Notes under the pieces: generated by a model
The model's input: only the letters and a program-made list of their open reading frames with translations
Database searches by the model: none
Told to the model about the DNA's origin: nothing
Assembly: GCF_030272615.1 (NCBI RefSeq)
Contig: NC_081414.1
Span: 826,798,896 to 826,862,895, forward strand
Length of the DNA stretch: 64,000 bases
Direction of reading: 5' to 3'
Origin: Cryptomeria japonica
Lineage: Eukaryota > Streptophyta > Pinopsida > Cupressales > Cupressaceae
Shown: positions 34,490 through 44,699 of the stretch, piece by piece
How the letters are laid out: every line of letters starts with the position of its first letter
How positions within the stretch are numbered: the stretch's first letter is position 1
Translations under genes and position numbers: made by a program

Positions 34490-34541
34490 GTAATTCTAGA
34501 AAGGAGTGGTCTTGAAGAGACTGGGCTCTTTCTAGAATTAC
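34490..34541. repeat. 14-bp-stem hairpin next to the 5S-like sequence
   Basis: GTAATTCTAGAAAG (34490-34503), a 24-nt loop, then the exact complement CTTTCTAGAATTAC (34528-34541). PLE copy A keeps a similar hairpin at the equivalent place. A smaller palindrome (CCCAGGGT A ACCCTGGG, 34474-34490) abuts it. Confidence 0.8.
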
Positions 34542-34687
34542 TAAGAGATAGAAGATTTTGACCCTAAGTGTTAAGATTTTTTTTTGAATTTTTGAAATTA
34601 TTCTTTTTTGAACTTTCTAGATTTAGCCTTTCTGAGGAGAATTCCAATGGTCATGTAACGACCTCCTTCCAACAATTTCTTTTGGAA

Positions 34688-34692
34688 GTTCT
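34688..34692. other. target-site duplication GTTCT of G1 (left copy)
   Basis: GTTCT precedes the LTR end TGATGGG and recurs directly after the other LTR at 42561-42565. Confidence 0.9.
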
Positions 34693-36280
34693 TGATGGGT
34701 TGGGGTTTAAGATAGACTAGTCTAGTCTATGCTCTTGGATCCTTCCCTTGGATCACCTGGTGTTCTCTTTACACCCTATGGTTTCTAGGACTTCCCTTGC
34801 TTGAGGAATCACTTGACCTTGCCCAATCCACCCACCAATGAGTTGTAATACTGCTCCTAAGGTCTCACCTACTCATGAGACTCAAAACCCCTTACTATGG
34901 CTAATAAGGGCTTGGCTTGTCCTACTGCTTCCTAGGTCCTAGTAAGGATAGTTCAGGTCTCCAACAAGGTTTTCCCACCCATCCATGTGCCCCCAAGAGG
35001 TTTCAAGCTTTCAACCTCTTATCGATTTCACTGTTTTGTGTTTTTGCCTTCAAAATAAGGCTACAAGGATTTTGACCAATTAGGCCTCCTACCCAGTCCT
35101 TTAGGGCTCCCTCTCAAAAATGATGCACAAACTACCCAAACTCATAAAATGGTCTACCATTAATTTGGCAAGGGCTCAAGGATTTCTTTTGTTTTGGGCC
35201 TCCAAGTGGCCGTACTTTGCCTTGGGCGAATTTTGGGGTTTTTAAGGGTTTTGTGAGGGTTTTTAGGCCTGCCAAGGACATAGTGTGTGTTTTCTTCTCT
35301 TCCCACCTTGTTTAGATTGGTGGAAGCTCCTCCTTCAAACCAATTCTGCTTCACTCACCCCTCTACAACTCCTCCAAAGGGTGCCTTCTTCTCTGTCCTT
35401 CCTTGCTCTCCAAGACCTCTGCAACTTGACCCTTCCTAGCCGAGCACTGTTCAGTCTCGCCTAAGATTGGGTCTTTTGATAGCTTCCCTGCATTTTCAAG
35501 GGCCCTTCTTGAATTGAACTATGGTACAAGGTCTGCACTCTCATTCCCCATGGTTTCATGGTGGTTCCACAATGGGGAATGGAGTTATGCATCCATTTAC
35601 TCAAACCAGTCCAAAACTGGACGGTGGGAAGACAATTTACAAACTATTTACAAACACACTCAACTTTCAAATAAAAACCTAATCTAATTGCTCACAATGA
35701 AAGTATTTACACCATAGAAGACATTCCACATAGTTTTGCATGCAAATCAATCCATTAACTTGGTCGGTTGCTTCATACAAACTGACTGGTAACCAACAAA
35801 ATAGTCCCAGTCAAGCATTTCTTACTTGGGACGTACAAAAATGATTAACCCCCTCATATTTTAGGGTTTGGAACATCTTATACAACCCATACCTTGGTAT
35901 ATGTTCTAACATTAGGGCTCTCCATGCTCAATAAGGGTCTTTGACCATTTGGGTGGAAAAGTTGCTTGACAACTTTTAAAAGTTGTCATGCAACTTTTGC
36001 ATCTTTTAAGAAACTTTGCCATTGTTGCTTTTCATGACTCCTAAGCCTATTTTGGGCTATCCTAAGGATAGTAACATTGCAATAATGCCTAACACACATC
36101 CAAGGCACATGCAACCTCTCCTACACAAGAAATCACAACAAAACACTAAGGACCTAAAACTAGGACATAGCCAAGAACAAATGAGCTCATGGCTCTTATT
36201 CATATACAATGGCTTCAAAAGAAGCATAACACCAACAAAACAAAGAAGGAAGAAGAGCTTGGAAGGGTGCTCCTTCACCA
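34693..36280 (-). repeat. 3' LTR of G1
   Basis: 1588 bp. In element orientation it starts TGGTGAAGGAGCACC and ends CCCAACCCATCA. It contains the 42-bp palindrome at 35957-35998. Close in sequence to the 5' LTR throughout. Confidence 0.92.
35957..35998. repeat. 42-bp near-perfect palindrome in the G1 3' LTR
   Basis: No loop. The inner part is TGACAACTTTT plus its exact complement (35967-35988), and the outer arms are AAAAGTTGC / GCAACTTTT. One mismatch between the 21-bp halves. Conserved at the same LTR position in the other G1 LTR and G2. Confidence 0.9.
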
Positions 36281-36296
36281 TACTCCCCCTCTGTGC
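36281..36296 (-). other. polypurine tract of G1
   Basis: GCACAGAGGGGGAGTA on the minus strand, between the end of the pol ORF (36301) and the 3' LTR start. Confidence 0.85.
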
Positions 36297-36300
36297 ACAA

Positions 36301-36486
36301 CTAAGAAATAGAAGAAGAGATGAGAGCCGGGTCTATGCCAAGTGTCTTGAACTTGCTCTCCTCCACCCAAGTTGCTTTAGATACAGGTTGGCCTGCCCAT
36401 TTTACCAAGTGCTCCATGTAGACCTGATGTCTAGTGGACTTCTTCATCCTAGATTCCAAGATCTCCTCTGCTATAGGCTTCTTCAC
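36301..36486 (-). pseudogene. chromodomain-like C-terminus of G1 integrase
   Basis: The text ILESRMKKSTRHQVYMEHLV, then KWAGQPVSKATWVEE, has the chromodomain pattern (Y-LVKW-G-P---ATWE). In chromoviruses this module binds modified histone H3 and directs integration to heterochromatin. The aromatic-cage residues are only partly conserved, so binding is uncertain. Confidence 0.8.
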
Positions 36487-37779
36487 CTATGGTAAGACAT
36501 TAAAATCTAGGTCCCGCAGTACCTTGGCTTGGCTCTCAATCTGCCCTTCTATCTCACCCCTAAACATGATCAAGTCAGGAACATTAAAGACTGGTGATAT
36601 AGCCAAATCTGAAGGCAGGTCAACCTTGTAAGCATTCTCACCATATTTTGACAGGATTCTACAATGTCCTACCCTCTTCATTTGCAGTTTGGTAGGCTTA
36701 CCACTTTGCATCCTAGCTTTGCTCAAATGGACCATCACATAGTCACCCACCTTGAACTAAACTTCTCTCCTTTTCTCATCCATTTTTGCTTTCAATTTTT
36801 GAGTGGATTCAAGGATGGCTTTCTTGACTTGCTCCTGGACTTCCTTGATGGTTTGAGTGAATTCCTCTGCTTGCCCATTCTTCATCTCCAAAGTACCAAG
36901 GTCTCTCAACTCACATATTCCACTTGGATGTCTGCCATACACAACCTCAAAAGGACTTCTACTAGTGGTCCTATTCACACTGTCATTATATGCATACTCT
37001 ACTTGAGGAATGATTAGGTCCCATGTCTGCCCATACTCCTTAGTTAAACACCTCAACAAGTTGCCTAACACCTTGTTGATAACTTCAGTTTGATCATCGG
37101 TTTGAGGATGGTAAGCTGAGCTAAGTGACAAGTTAGTTCCTAGTCTCCTCCATAATGTTTGCCAAAAATGGCCCATGAACTTGCTGTCCCTGTCTGAAAC
37201 AATGCTTAAAGGGAGTTCATGAATCCTAACAATCTCCTTAAAGAAGAGATGTACAACATAGCTAGCATCATGTGTAGTCTTACATGGTATGAAATGGATC
37301 ATCTTGGAAAATCTATCTAGTACCACATAGATGTTGTCAATACCTATCTTTGTCTTGTGAAGTGCTACTACAATGTCCATGCTTATACATTCCCAAGGTC
37401 TATTTGGGACTGGCAATGGTTGATAGAGACAAGCATTGCTTGATCCTCCCTTTGCTCTTTGGCATACACCACATTGCTCCACATACCTCTTCACATCTCC
37501 TGGCAGCTTTGGCCAATAATAGTACCTCTGTACTAAATGCAAGGTTTTGTTGACTCGAAAGTGTCCACTTAAACTACCATTGTGTTTCTCTTGGATGAGG
37601 TTTTCCCTCATGGATCCTCTTGGCACACACAACTGATTACCTTTGAACAAGAGACCATTTTGGAGAGTGTAATCTGCATACTCACCATGGAAATGGTTCT
37701 CAAACTCCTTGCAAACCTTGTAAGCTGATGAGAAGTCTTCATCTCCTTCATAGAGGTCCTTGAAACCTTCTATTCCCAT
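36487..37779 (-). pseudogene. integrase of G1
   Basis: The zinc-binding HHCC part is present (H in HNGSLSGHFRVNKT, then CGVCQRAKGG). The catalytic core has D in ECISMDIVV, D in SIVSDRDSKFMGHFW and E in DQTEVINKVLG, giving the D,D-E triad. The C-terminal part includes the GDYVMVHLSKARMQSGKPTK motif (usual module before the chromodomain). An in-frame stop separates the core from the tail at about 36754. Upstream it continues from RNase H in the same frame. Confidence 0.88.
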
Positions 37780-37788
37780 GCTCTACAA

Positions 37789-38238
37789 CTATAGTTCTTG
37801 AACTATCAACAACTTCCAGCTTAGTGCATCTGCCACCTTGTTGAGTTGCCCCTTCTTATGCTTAATGGTGAAGATGAAGGATTGGAGGTACTCCATCCAT
37901 TTCAAATGTCTATTGCTAAGGTTCTCTTGAGTGTTAATGGAACTCAATGCCTGATTGTCTGTGAACACCACAAATTCCTTTGGAAGTAGGTAATGCCTCC
38001 ATTTCTTAAGAGACTACACTAATCCATACAACTCTAGGTCATAGGCTAAGTACTTCTTCTTTGCTTCAATAAGCTTCTCACTAAAAAATGCCACAGGTCT
38101 TCCCTCTTAACTCAATACACCCCCTACTGCAATTCCACTTGCATCACATTCCAAAGTGAAGAACTTATAGAAAGTAGGTAGGAGAAGGATAGGTTTTGTA
38201 GCTACTTCCTACTTCAATAATTGAAATGCTTTGTCAGC
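37789..38238 (-). pseudogene. RNase H domain of G1
   Basis: FTDNQALSSINTQENLSNRH, then LKWMEYLQSF and KKGQLNKVADALSWK, correspond to the end of the gypsy RNase H domain. The first half (37972-38238) holds several stops, but its residues match the intact G2 version (ECDASGIVVGGVLSQEGRPV). Confidence 0.82.
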
Positions 38239-39327
38239 CTACTTAGTCCATTTAAACTTGGTTTTAAGGCCTCCTTTTATGGTGTCAAGGACTAGTGCAC
38301 ATATGCCACTGAAGTTCCTCACAAACTTTCTATAGAATTGAGCTAATCCATGGAAACTCCTAACTTCAGTCCTTGTTCTAGGTGCAGGCCAATTCAAAAT
38401 TGCCTCCACTTTGCTTGGATCCATCTTCAAGGTTCCTTTAGACACCACAAATCCTAAGTAGACCAGCTCTTTCTGCAAGAAGTCACACTTCTCTAGGTTG
38501 ATGGATAATTTCTCCTCATGCAACCTCTCTAAGACTAACCTCAAATGCTCAAGGTGCTCCTCTTTGGTTCTACTATAGATGAGAATGTTATCTAGGTACA
38601 CCACCACAAATCTACCTATGAAGTCTTTCAACACCTCATTCATCAACCTCATGAAGGTGCTTGGGGCATTGGTGAGTCCAAATGGCATCACAAGTCATTC
38701 ATACAACCCTTCTGTGGTCTTGAAAGCAGTCTTCCACTCATCACCCTCCTTGATTCTAATCTGGTGATAACCGCTTTTAAGGTCCAAATTAGTGAAATAC
38801 ATAGCACCTCCTAAATAGTTTGTTAAATCCTCTATTCTAGGAATAGGAAACCTATACCTTATGGTGATCCTATTGATTGCCCTTGAATCAGTGCAAAGTC
38901 TCCACTTACCTCATTTTTTGGATGCTAGCACTACCAGGACTGCACATGGACTGATGCTCTTCTTAATTAGTCCTTGTTCCAATAACTCCTGCACTTGCCT
39001 TGCTACTTCCTTATTCTGATCAGGTGTGAGCTTATATGCAACTTTGCTAGGTAGGGATGCTCCAGGAACAAAGTCTATTTGCTGACTTATAGACCTTCTT
39101 GGTGGGAGTGTTGCAGGTGCTCCATCACTCACTATATCCTTAAACTCTTGCAACATTTGCTTCACCTCCTTGGGTACCTTTGCCTGCAACTTGTCTTCTT
39201 CCTCTTTTGGCTTCACAAAGATGGCACACTTCACTATCTCCTCCTCATGTAGCAAGTTTAAGAACTCTTTACCAGTAGCCAATAAGACACTAGGTGTTCT
39301 TGAAGTTCCCTCCTCATTCTCTATCAA
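38239..39327 (-). pseudogene. reverse transcriptase of G1, active site mutated
   Basis: The protease-RT linker ends QQIDFVPGASLPSKVAYKLT. RT then gives GLIKKSISPCAV, the [20 protein letters not shown] segment, [19 protein letters not shown] and the catalytic box YLDN. The box should read Y-DD, so the second catalytic aspartate has become asparagine. The thumb text ([32 protein letters not shown]) is normal. Stops follow ASKK at about 38909 and GLYE near 38693. Confidence 0.9.
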
Positions 39328-39330
39328 AGA

Positions 39331-39690
39331 CTAAATCTTAAAGGTCTTGCTGTCCTTCTTGAATGAAATGAAGTTCTCCTCTCCATCATAGATCACCTTC
39401 CTATCAAATTGCCAGGGTCTACCTAGTAGTAGGTGACATGCATCCATTGGTAACACATCACAAAGGATCTTATGCTTATATCCTCCAATAGAAAACTCTA
39501 CCCAAGTTTGTTCATTGACTAGCACACTCTGCTCATGGTTCAACCATGTCACCTTGTATGGGTTAGTGTGGGGCATCCTTGTAAGTTTCAACTTCCTAAC
39601 TGCCTCTTCTGATATGATGTTGTCAGTTGAGCCTGAATCAACTATCGCCTTGCACACTTTACCAAGAACTTTGCATCTCACCCTAAACAA
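39331..39690 (-). pseudogene. aspartic protease of G1
   Basis: CKAIVDSGSTDNIISEEAVR has the intact catalytic DSG-T motif of retropepsins. The domain ends CDVLPMDACHLLLGRPWQF. It cleaves the gag-pol polyprotein. This segment is open over 119 codons but bounded by stops on both sides. Confidence 0.88.
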
Positions 39691-39723
39691 TGCTCTCCTA
39701 TGCTTAGTTTCATTCTTGACTGG

Positions 39724-40826
39724 CTATCTTATCAAGACCCTATTCAACATTAGATTTTCTCCAATCTCTGATTCAATATGGTCTACTTCAGGTGTCTTAC
39801 TGCTTGAAGAGTCTTCATGTGCATAAGCAACCCTCTTTCCACTATTTGATGAGGTAGGCTTGTTAGGGCATCTATATGCCGGATGTCCCAATTGTCCACA
39901 GTTGTAACACTTCATAGTTGCAAATTAGGAGTTACCTCTGCTGATACCTCTACCCTTATTTGGACCACATTGTGCACCTCTTTTTCTAGAATGTCCCCCT
40001 CTGAGACCGGTTTCACTGCCATGTTCAATCAACTTGGCTTCTCCTTGGTTCCTCTGCTCATTTGCCTTGCTTTGGTAACCACCTCGGTGATTCATTTGCT
40101 CTCTACCTCTGCCTCTACCCCTGTTATTGGAGTCTCCTTTCCTTTTGTTCCTCTCTTCCACTTTGACAGCAAGTTGATGACATTTTTGAATAGTAGTAGG
40201 AGTCCATAGGCTTATCTCCTCTTGAATGTTCCACTTTAGGCCGCTTAGATACCTAGCCACCTTAATAGATTCATCTTCTTGGACTTTGGATCTAAAATAA
40301 AGTTTTTGAAATTCTTCAGTGTAGGTGGTCACATCAAGGTCTTTTTGCTCAATCCCTATCTCTTCTTATGAAGTTGGACTTCGTAATCCTCTGGTAAGTA
40401 GTTCTCTTTGATCTTTCTCACTATGGCCTTCCAATTGGCAATAGGTAGCTTCCCCATGCTAACTCTCTCTTCTTGCAAGTACTTCCACCATGTTAAAGTT
40501 GCTCCCCTTAATCTTGATTTGGCAACCTTAATCTTTTGAGCCTCTATCACTCCCTCACACTCAAAGTGGCTTTCCATGCCCTCAATCCATTCCATAACAG
40601 TGTCAATGTCCATCGTTCGACTGAAATGTGGTAATCCTTCAAAAGCTTTGGTGTTCAAAGCCTTAATAGCCTTCACAAAAGGTTCTTCATTAAACAAGGG
40701 ATCTGGTTCAGGTATAATGCCATCTATGTCTATAGTTTTTTTGCCTTTGTCCTTGGTGTCTTCTCCCCAAGGTCCTTGTGTCCTCTGATCCACCACTTCC
40801 TGCAATTTATCCCTTATCTCACTCAT
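39724..40826 (-). pseudogene. gag (capsid and nucleocapsid) of G1
   Basis: Starts MSEIRDKLQEVVDQRTQGPW at 40826. The capsid core includes MEWIEGMESHFECEGV and LRGATLTWWKYLQEERV (retrotransposon gag domain). A frameshift near 40340-40356 moves it into the pol frame. The continuation has a Gly/Arg-rich basic stretch (GRGRGREQMNHRGGY) and a single zinc knuckle, CYNCGQLGHPAYRC, at about 39900. A stop at about 39922 precedes the knuckle. Confidence 0.88.
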
Positions 40827-40962
40827 AGCTTCTTCAAGGAGTCTATTCTTCTCCTTCTACTCTTCTACCTCCCTAGCCAGCTCTGCATTAGTGACCATTC
40901 TCCTCCCCCCTACCGATTCACTAGTATATAGAGACATACAAAGTCCAACAAATCTTTAACGT

Positions 40963-40974
40963 GCTTTGATACCA
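40963..40974 (-). other. primer-binding site of G1
   Basis: TGGTATCAAAGC on the minus strand, a few bases inside the 5' LTR: an initiator tRNA-Met type site. Confidence 0.85.
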
Positions 40975-40977
40975 ATC

Positions 40978-42560
40978 TGATGGGTTGGGGTTTGGGATAA
41001 ACTAGTCTAGTCTATGCTCTTGGATCCTTCGCTTGGATCACTTGGTGTTCTCTTCACACCCTAGGGTCTCTAGGACTTCCCTTGCTTGAGGAATCCCCTG
41101 ACCTTTCCCAATCCACCCACCAATGAGTTGCAATACTGCTCCTAAGGTCTCACCTACTCATGAGACTCAAAACCCCTTACTATGGCTAATAAGGGCTTGG
41201 CTTGTCCTACTGCTTCCTAGGTCCTAGCAAGGATAGGTCAGGTCTCCAACAAGGTTTTCCCACCCATCCATTTTCTCCCAAGAGGTTTCAAGCTTTCAAC
41301 CTCTTACCGATTTCATTGTTTTGTGTTTTTGCCTTCAAAATAAGGCTACAAGGATTTTGACCAATTAGGCCTCCTACCCGGTCCTTTAGGGCTCCCTCTC
41401 ACAAAAAATGCACAAAATACCCAAACTCCTAAAATGGCCTACCATTCATTTGGCAAGGGCTCAAGGATTTCTCTGGTTTTGGGCCTCCAAGTGGCCGTAC
41501 TTTGCCTTGGGCAAATTTTGGGGTTTTTAAGGGTTTTGTGAGGGTTTTTAGGCCTGCCAGGGACACAGTGTGTGTTTGCTGCTCTTGCCACCTTTTTTGG
41601 ATTGGTGGAAGCTCCTCCTTCACACCAATGATGCTTCACTCAGCCCTCTACAACTCCTCCAAAAGGTGCACTCTTCTCTATCCTTGCTCTCCAAGATCTC
41701 TGCAACTTGACCCTTGCTAGCTGGGCACTGTTCAGTCTCGCCTAGGATTGGGTCTTTTGATGGCTTCCCTATATTTTCAAGGGCCTTGGTTGCATTGAAC
41801 TATGGTACAAGGTCTGCACTCTCATTCCCCATGGTTTCATGGTGGTTCCACAATGGGGAATGGAGTTATGCCTTCATTTACACAAACCAGTCCAAAACTG
41901 GACAGTGGGAAGGCAATTTACAAACTATTTACAAACACAGTCAACCTGCAAATAAAAACCTAATCTAATTTCTCACAATGAAAGTATTTACACCATAGAA
42001 GACATTCCATAGAGTTTTGCATGCAAATCAATCCATTAACTTGCTTGGTTGCTTCATACAAACTGACTGGTAACCAACAAAACAGTCACAGTCAAGCTTT
42101 TCTTACTTGGGCCATACAACAATGATTAACCCCTCATATTTTAGGGTTTGGAACATCTTATACTACCCATACCTTGGTCGGTGTGCCAACATTAGGGCTC
42201 TCCACGCTCAATAAGGGTCTTTGACCATTTGGGTGGAAAAGTTGCTTGACAACTTTTAAAAGTTGTCATGCAACTTTTGCATCTTTTAAGCAACTTTACC
42301 ATTGTTACTTTTCATGACTCCTAAGCCTATTTTGGGCTATCCTAAGGACAGTAACATGCCAATAAGGCCTAACACACATCCAAGGCACACACAACCTCTC
42401 CTGCACAAGAAATCACAACAAAACACTAAGGACCTAAAACTAGGACCTAGCCAAGAACAAATGAGCTCATGGCTCTTATTCATATACAATGGCTTCAAAA
42501 GAAGCATAACACCAACAAAACAAAGAAGGGGGAAGAGCTTGGAAGGGTGCTGCTGCACTA
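40978..42560 (-). repeat. 5' LTR of G1
   Basis: 1583 bp against 1588 bp for the 3' LTR. Its outer end reads TAGTGCAGCAGCACC, so the terminal TG has mutated to TA. It carries the palindrome at 42237-42278. Confidence 0.92.
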
Positions 42561-42810
42561 GTTCTATTGGCCAGTGGATTTATCTCCATGCCTATTTATC
42601 TCCACTTCATGTCTTCTTTGTTTTTTGAGTTAAACAGATGAGCCTTCAATAGGAAAAACTAGTTTTAAATAGCTCTCTAATAAAGATATCATGTTTTTTC
42701 TATGCTAAATCTCCCTTTTTATTTACTTATCTTTTTCAATCTTTTTTCATTTGCTACCAGTGATTCATTGAAAATTTTTATTGTAACCCTAAAATTTGTA
42801 TCTCTATTCC
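42561..42810 (-). repeat. outer end of PLE copy 1 beyond G1
   Basis: Begins with the second GTTCT target duplication, then ATTGGCCAGTGG. This continues the PLE sequence seen next to copy A (ATTAGCTAGTG, reading back from 25560). Then come the CCTTCAATAGG...AACTAGTTTTAAA motif (42645) and text matching 16094-16260. It is either the PLE's own end or an older repeat that it entered. Confidence 0.6.
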
Positions 42811-44079
42811 TCCATATTTCTTTTTCCATCTCACTCTATCTCTATCTTATTAACTCTCCATCTCTTTCTACCACTAGATATCTCTACCTCTCTATATATG
42901 TCACTTGTTATCTCTTTCTTTATCATCTCCTCCCCCGCCTTTCTCTCTCCTTTATTTCCCCCTCTTTATATTTGTATCTTTCTCTCTCCCTCCCTCTCTC
43001 CTTCCCTATTGTTAACATAACATGAGATTAACGGTAATGGAACATGATCATCTTACTTATTTAGAAGTTTTATTTTACAAACAACATCTTTTTCTAAATG
43101 ACTTACTGATTGAGAACATGACTACACAAATTTAGGCAAAACATATGACAACAATTTTCTTAATTCACCTTCCAGACCTCTTTGGCATACCCATTACATA
43201 CCAAGTTGCGGCTAGTTAATTGTATATTTTGACATAAATAACTTTAAATGTACCCTTGCATAGAGAAGGTGGGCCAATTGGATGAGAGGATCGACATTTT
43301 CTTGTTGTGCAGGGTATAGCACCATGATTGTGGGAAGAGACTTGGCCATAAGTTGTAATGAGTGGAGGAGATGAGTGTATAACCTTATACATTTTTATCA
43401 CAGATCAGCCATGCATAACAACCTAGTCTTATGTGGAAAATTTGAATGTTGGATTAGAAAAAAAATCCATCTCTATTTTCATTGCCTACAAAAAAAAGAT
43501 TTCATTTCTATTTGCATCAATTTCATTGACAGTGATTAGTGATGATAGTTTCTAAAAGAAGATTGGATATTTGAGGGAATGCAATCCAATCTCATATTTT
43601 ATGTTGATTCAAAACAATTTTCTAGTATTTACATATAAAATAAACTTGCATACCTATATTTTTAAAAATCTATATAGAATGTACATTGAGAAATATAATT
43701 TTTGTATAATTTTAATGTAAAATTATGAATGCCTAAGAAAATTATAAAGACACTTTCTATGAATGTTAATCTAAATAAGATAATAAAAGTTGTAAATTTA
43801 CCTCACAAACCTGAGTTTCCTTTTCTGGAATCATATAATCCATGAAACTATAAAACAAGAATAGATAACTAACGATCGATTGAAATTGAAAGAAAAATGA
43901 AAATGTGGCATTTCACCCTACAAATAACTAAATATTTGAAAGTCGTCTTTCAATATTTCTAGAGGAAGGAGCCAAAATTTACATATAATGGGTGGCTTGA
44001 TATTTTGATTTTTTCTAAAGAGCAAGCTTTTAAATTTCTTGATATAGTATTTTTTTGTTTTTAAAAATACTAGTATAGC
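42811..44079. other. non-coding; pyrimidine-rich block 42820-43015
   Basis: The first 200 bp are C/T-rich on the + strand (TCTCTATCTC, TCCCTCCCTCTC). The rest is AT-rich with no gene recognised. Confidence 0.5.
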
Positions 44080-44691
44080 GAAGTTGACCCCGCAGTGCAA
44101 CAATATGTTGCAACCCACTGTTACTAGTGGGTCTATGGTTCGTACCCCTACTCGAGCGCTTGATTGTCATGTACCCTTCCTATTGTGTTTTGTGCCCATC
44201 GAGATACTACGATGGAGATTGGTCTGTGGTGAGGTGTTAAGGCCTCCATTCTACTCCCCAAGGATGAACATGAGATATCGATGCCATGTGAGCAAAAGAA
44301 CGGTGCTTGCTACAATGCAGGTGAACGTGGATGGATGCAGGTGGACGACAGTCGATGGAAGGATTTTCTCTCGAGAGATAAGGCTGTCATATGGAGAAAT
44401 AAGGAGATAGGATTAGGGTGATAAGGATAGGGTTCGGGGTGATAAAGGAGAATCAGTGGAGTGATAAGGAGTGGAGCGACAAGGTGAGCATGGAGGGATA
44501 AGGGTGAATGGTGAATGGAGTGATAAGGAGAGAAGATTTTAGAGAGAAAAAAAAATAGAGGTGTTAATATTTCATCATATAAGATAACATCTCTGAGGAT
44601 GAGGTCTCTAAAAAAAGTGGCTTCATTCATTCATAGCTCCAGTTAAAAGCATTATTGGCTTCGACCTCTTACTGAGCAAAAAAAAAAAATG
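44080..44691 (+). mobile_element. poly(A)-tailed retroposon with 8-bp target duplication
   Basis: AGTATAGC occurs just before the element (44072-44079) and again just after its A-tail (44692-44699). The tail is 12 A followed by TG. The 612-bp body has box-B-like GGTTCGTACCCC near 44139, GATAAGG-type short repeats (44400-44530) and no reliable protein. It could be a SINE, a 5'-truncated LINE or a processed transcript. The frame of 108 codons at 44084 shows no domain. Confidence 0.6.
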
Positions 44692-44699
44692 AGTATAGC

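Larger units (their letters stand above)
34256..34692 (-). pseudogene. Penelope-like element copy 1, 5' part
   Basis: Continues the PLE frame from 27101 across the N2 insertion: LVGLTSKKRNMQSALQQENK, then TRREYASSDEQAKSY and ANKWMRDM. Upstream of this frame lies the antisense 5S-like stretch and a hairpin (34490-34541). It is interrupted at 34692/34693 by G1, and the PLE sequence resumes at 42566. Confidence 0.7.
34693..42560 (-). mobile_element. complete Ty3/gypsy chromovirus G1
   Basis: 7868 bp on the minus strand, with LTRs 34693-36280 and 40978-42560, PBS, polypurine tract and a perfect 5-bp target duplication. The order is gag, zinc knuckle, protease, RT, RNase H, integrase, chromodomain-like tail, as in plant chromoviruses. 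All pol pieces lie in one frame. A frameshift in gag and about ten in-frame stops, plus a mutated RT active site, make it non-autonomous now. It is inserted in PLE copy 1. G2 and G3 in this window are relatives. Confidence 0.92.

Noticed and set aside
34500-34690. Hammerhead ribozyme, as reported in some PLEs (a CTGAGGAG word is present near 34635)
   Set aside because: The second core element (GAAA after a closing stem) and a cleavage triplet in the right place were not found, and the word is lost in the other copy.
36016-36495. 159-codon + strand frame across the G1 LTR
   Set aside because: It crosses the LTR boundary and PPT and is antisense to the chromodomain; a chance frame.
44084-44410. 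108-codon + strand frame
   Set aside because: Lies inside the poly(A)-tailed retroposon, has no domain and no homologous reading; treated as chance.
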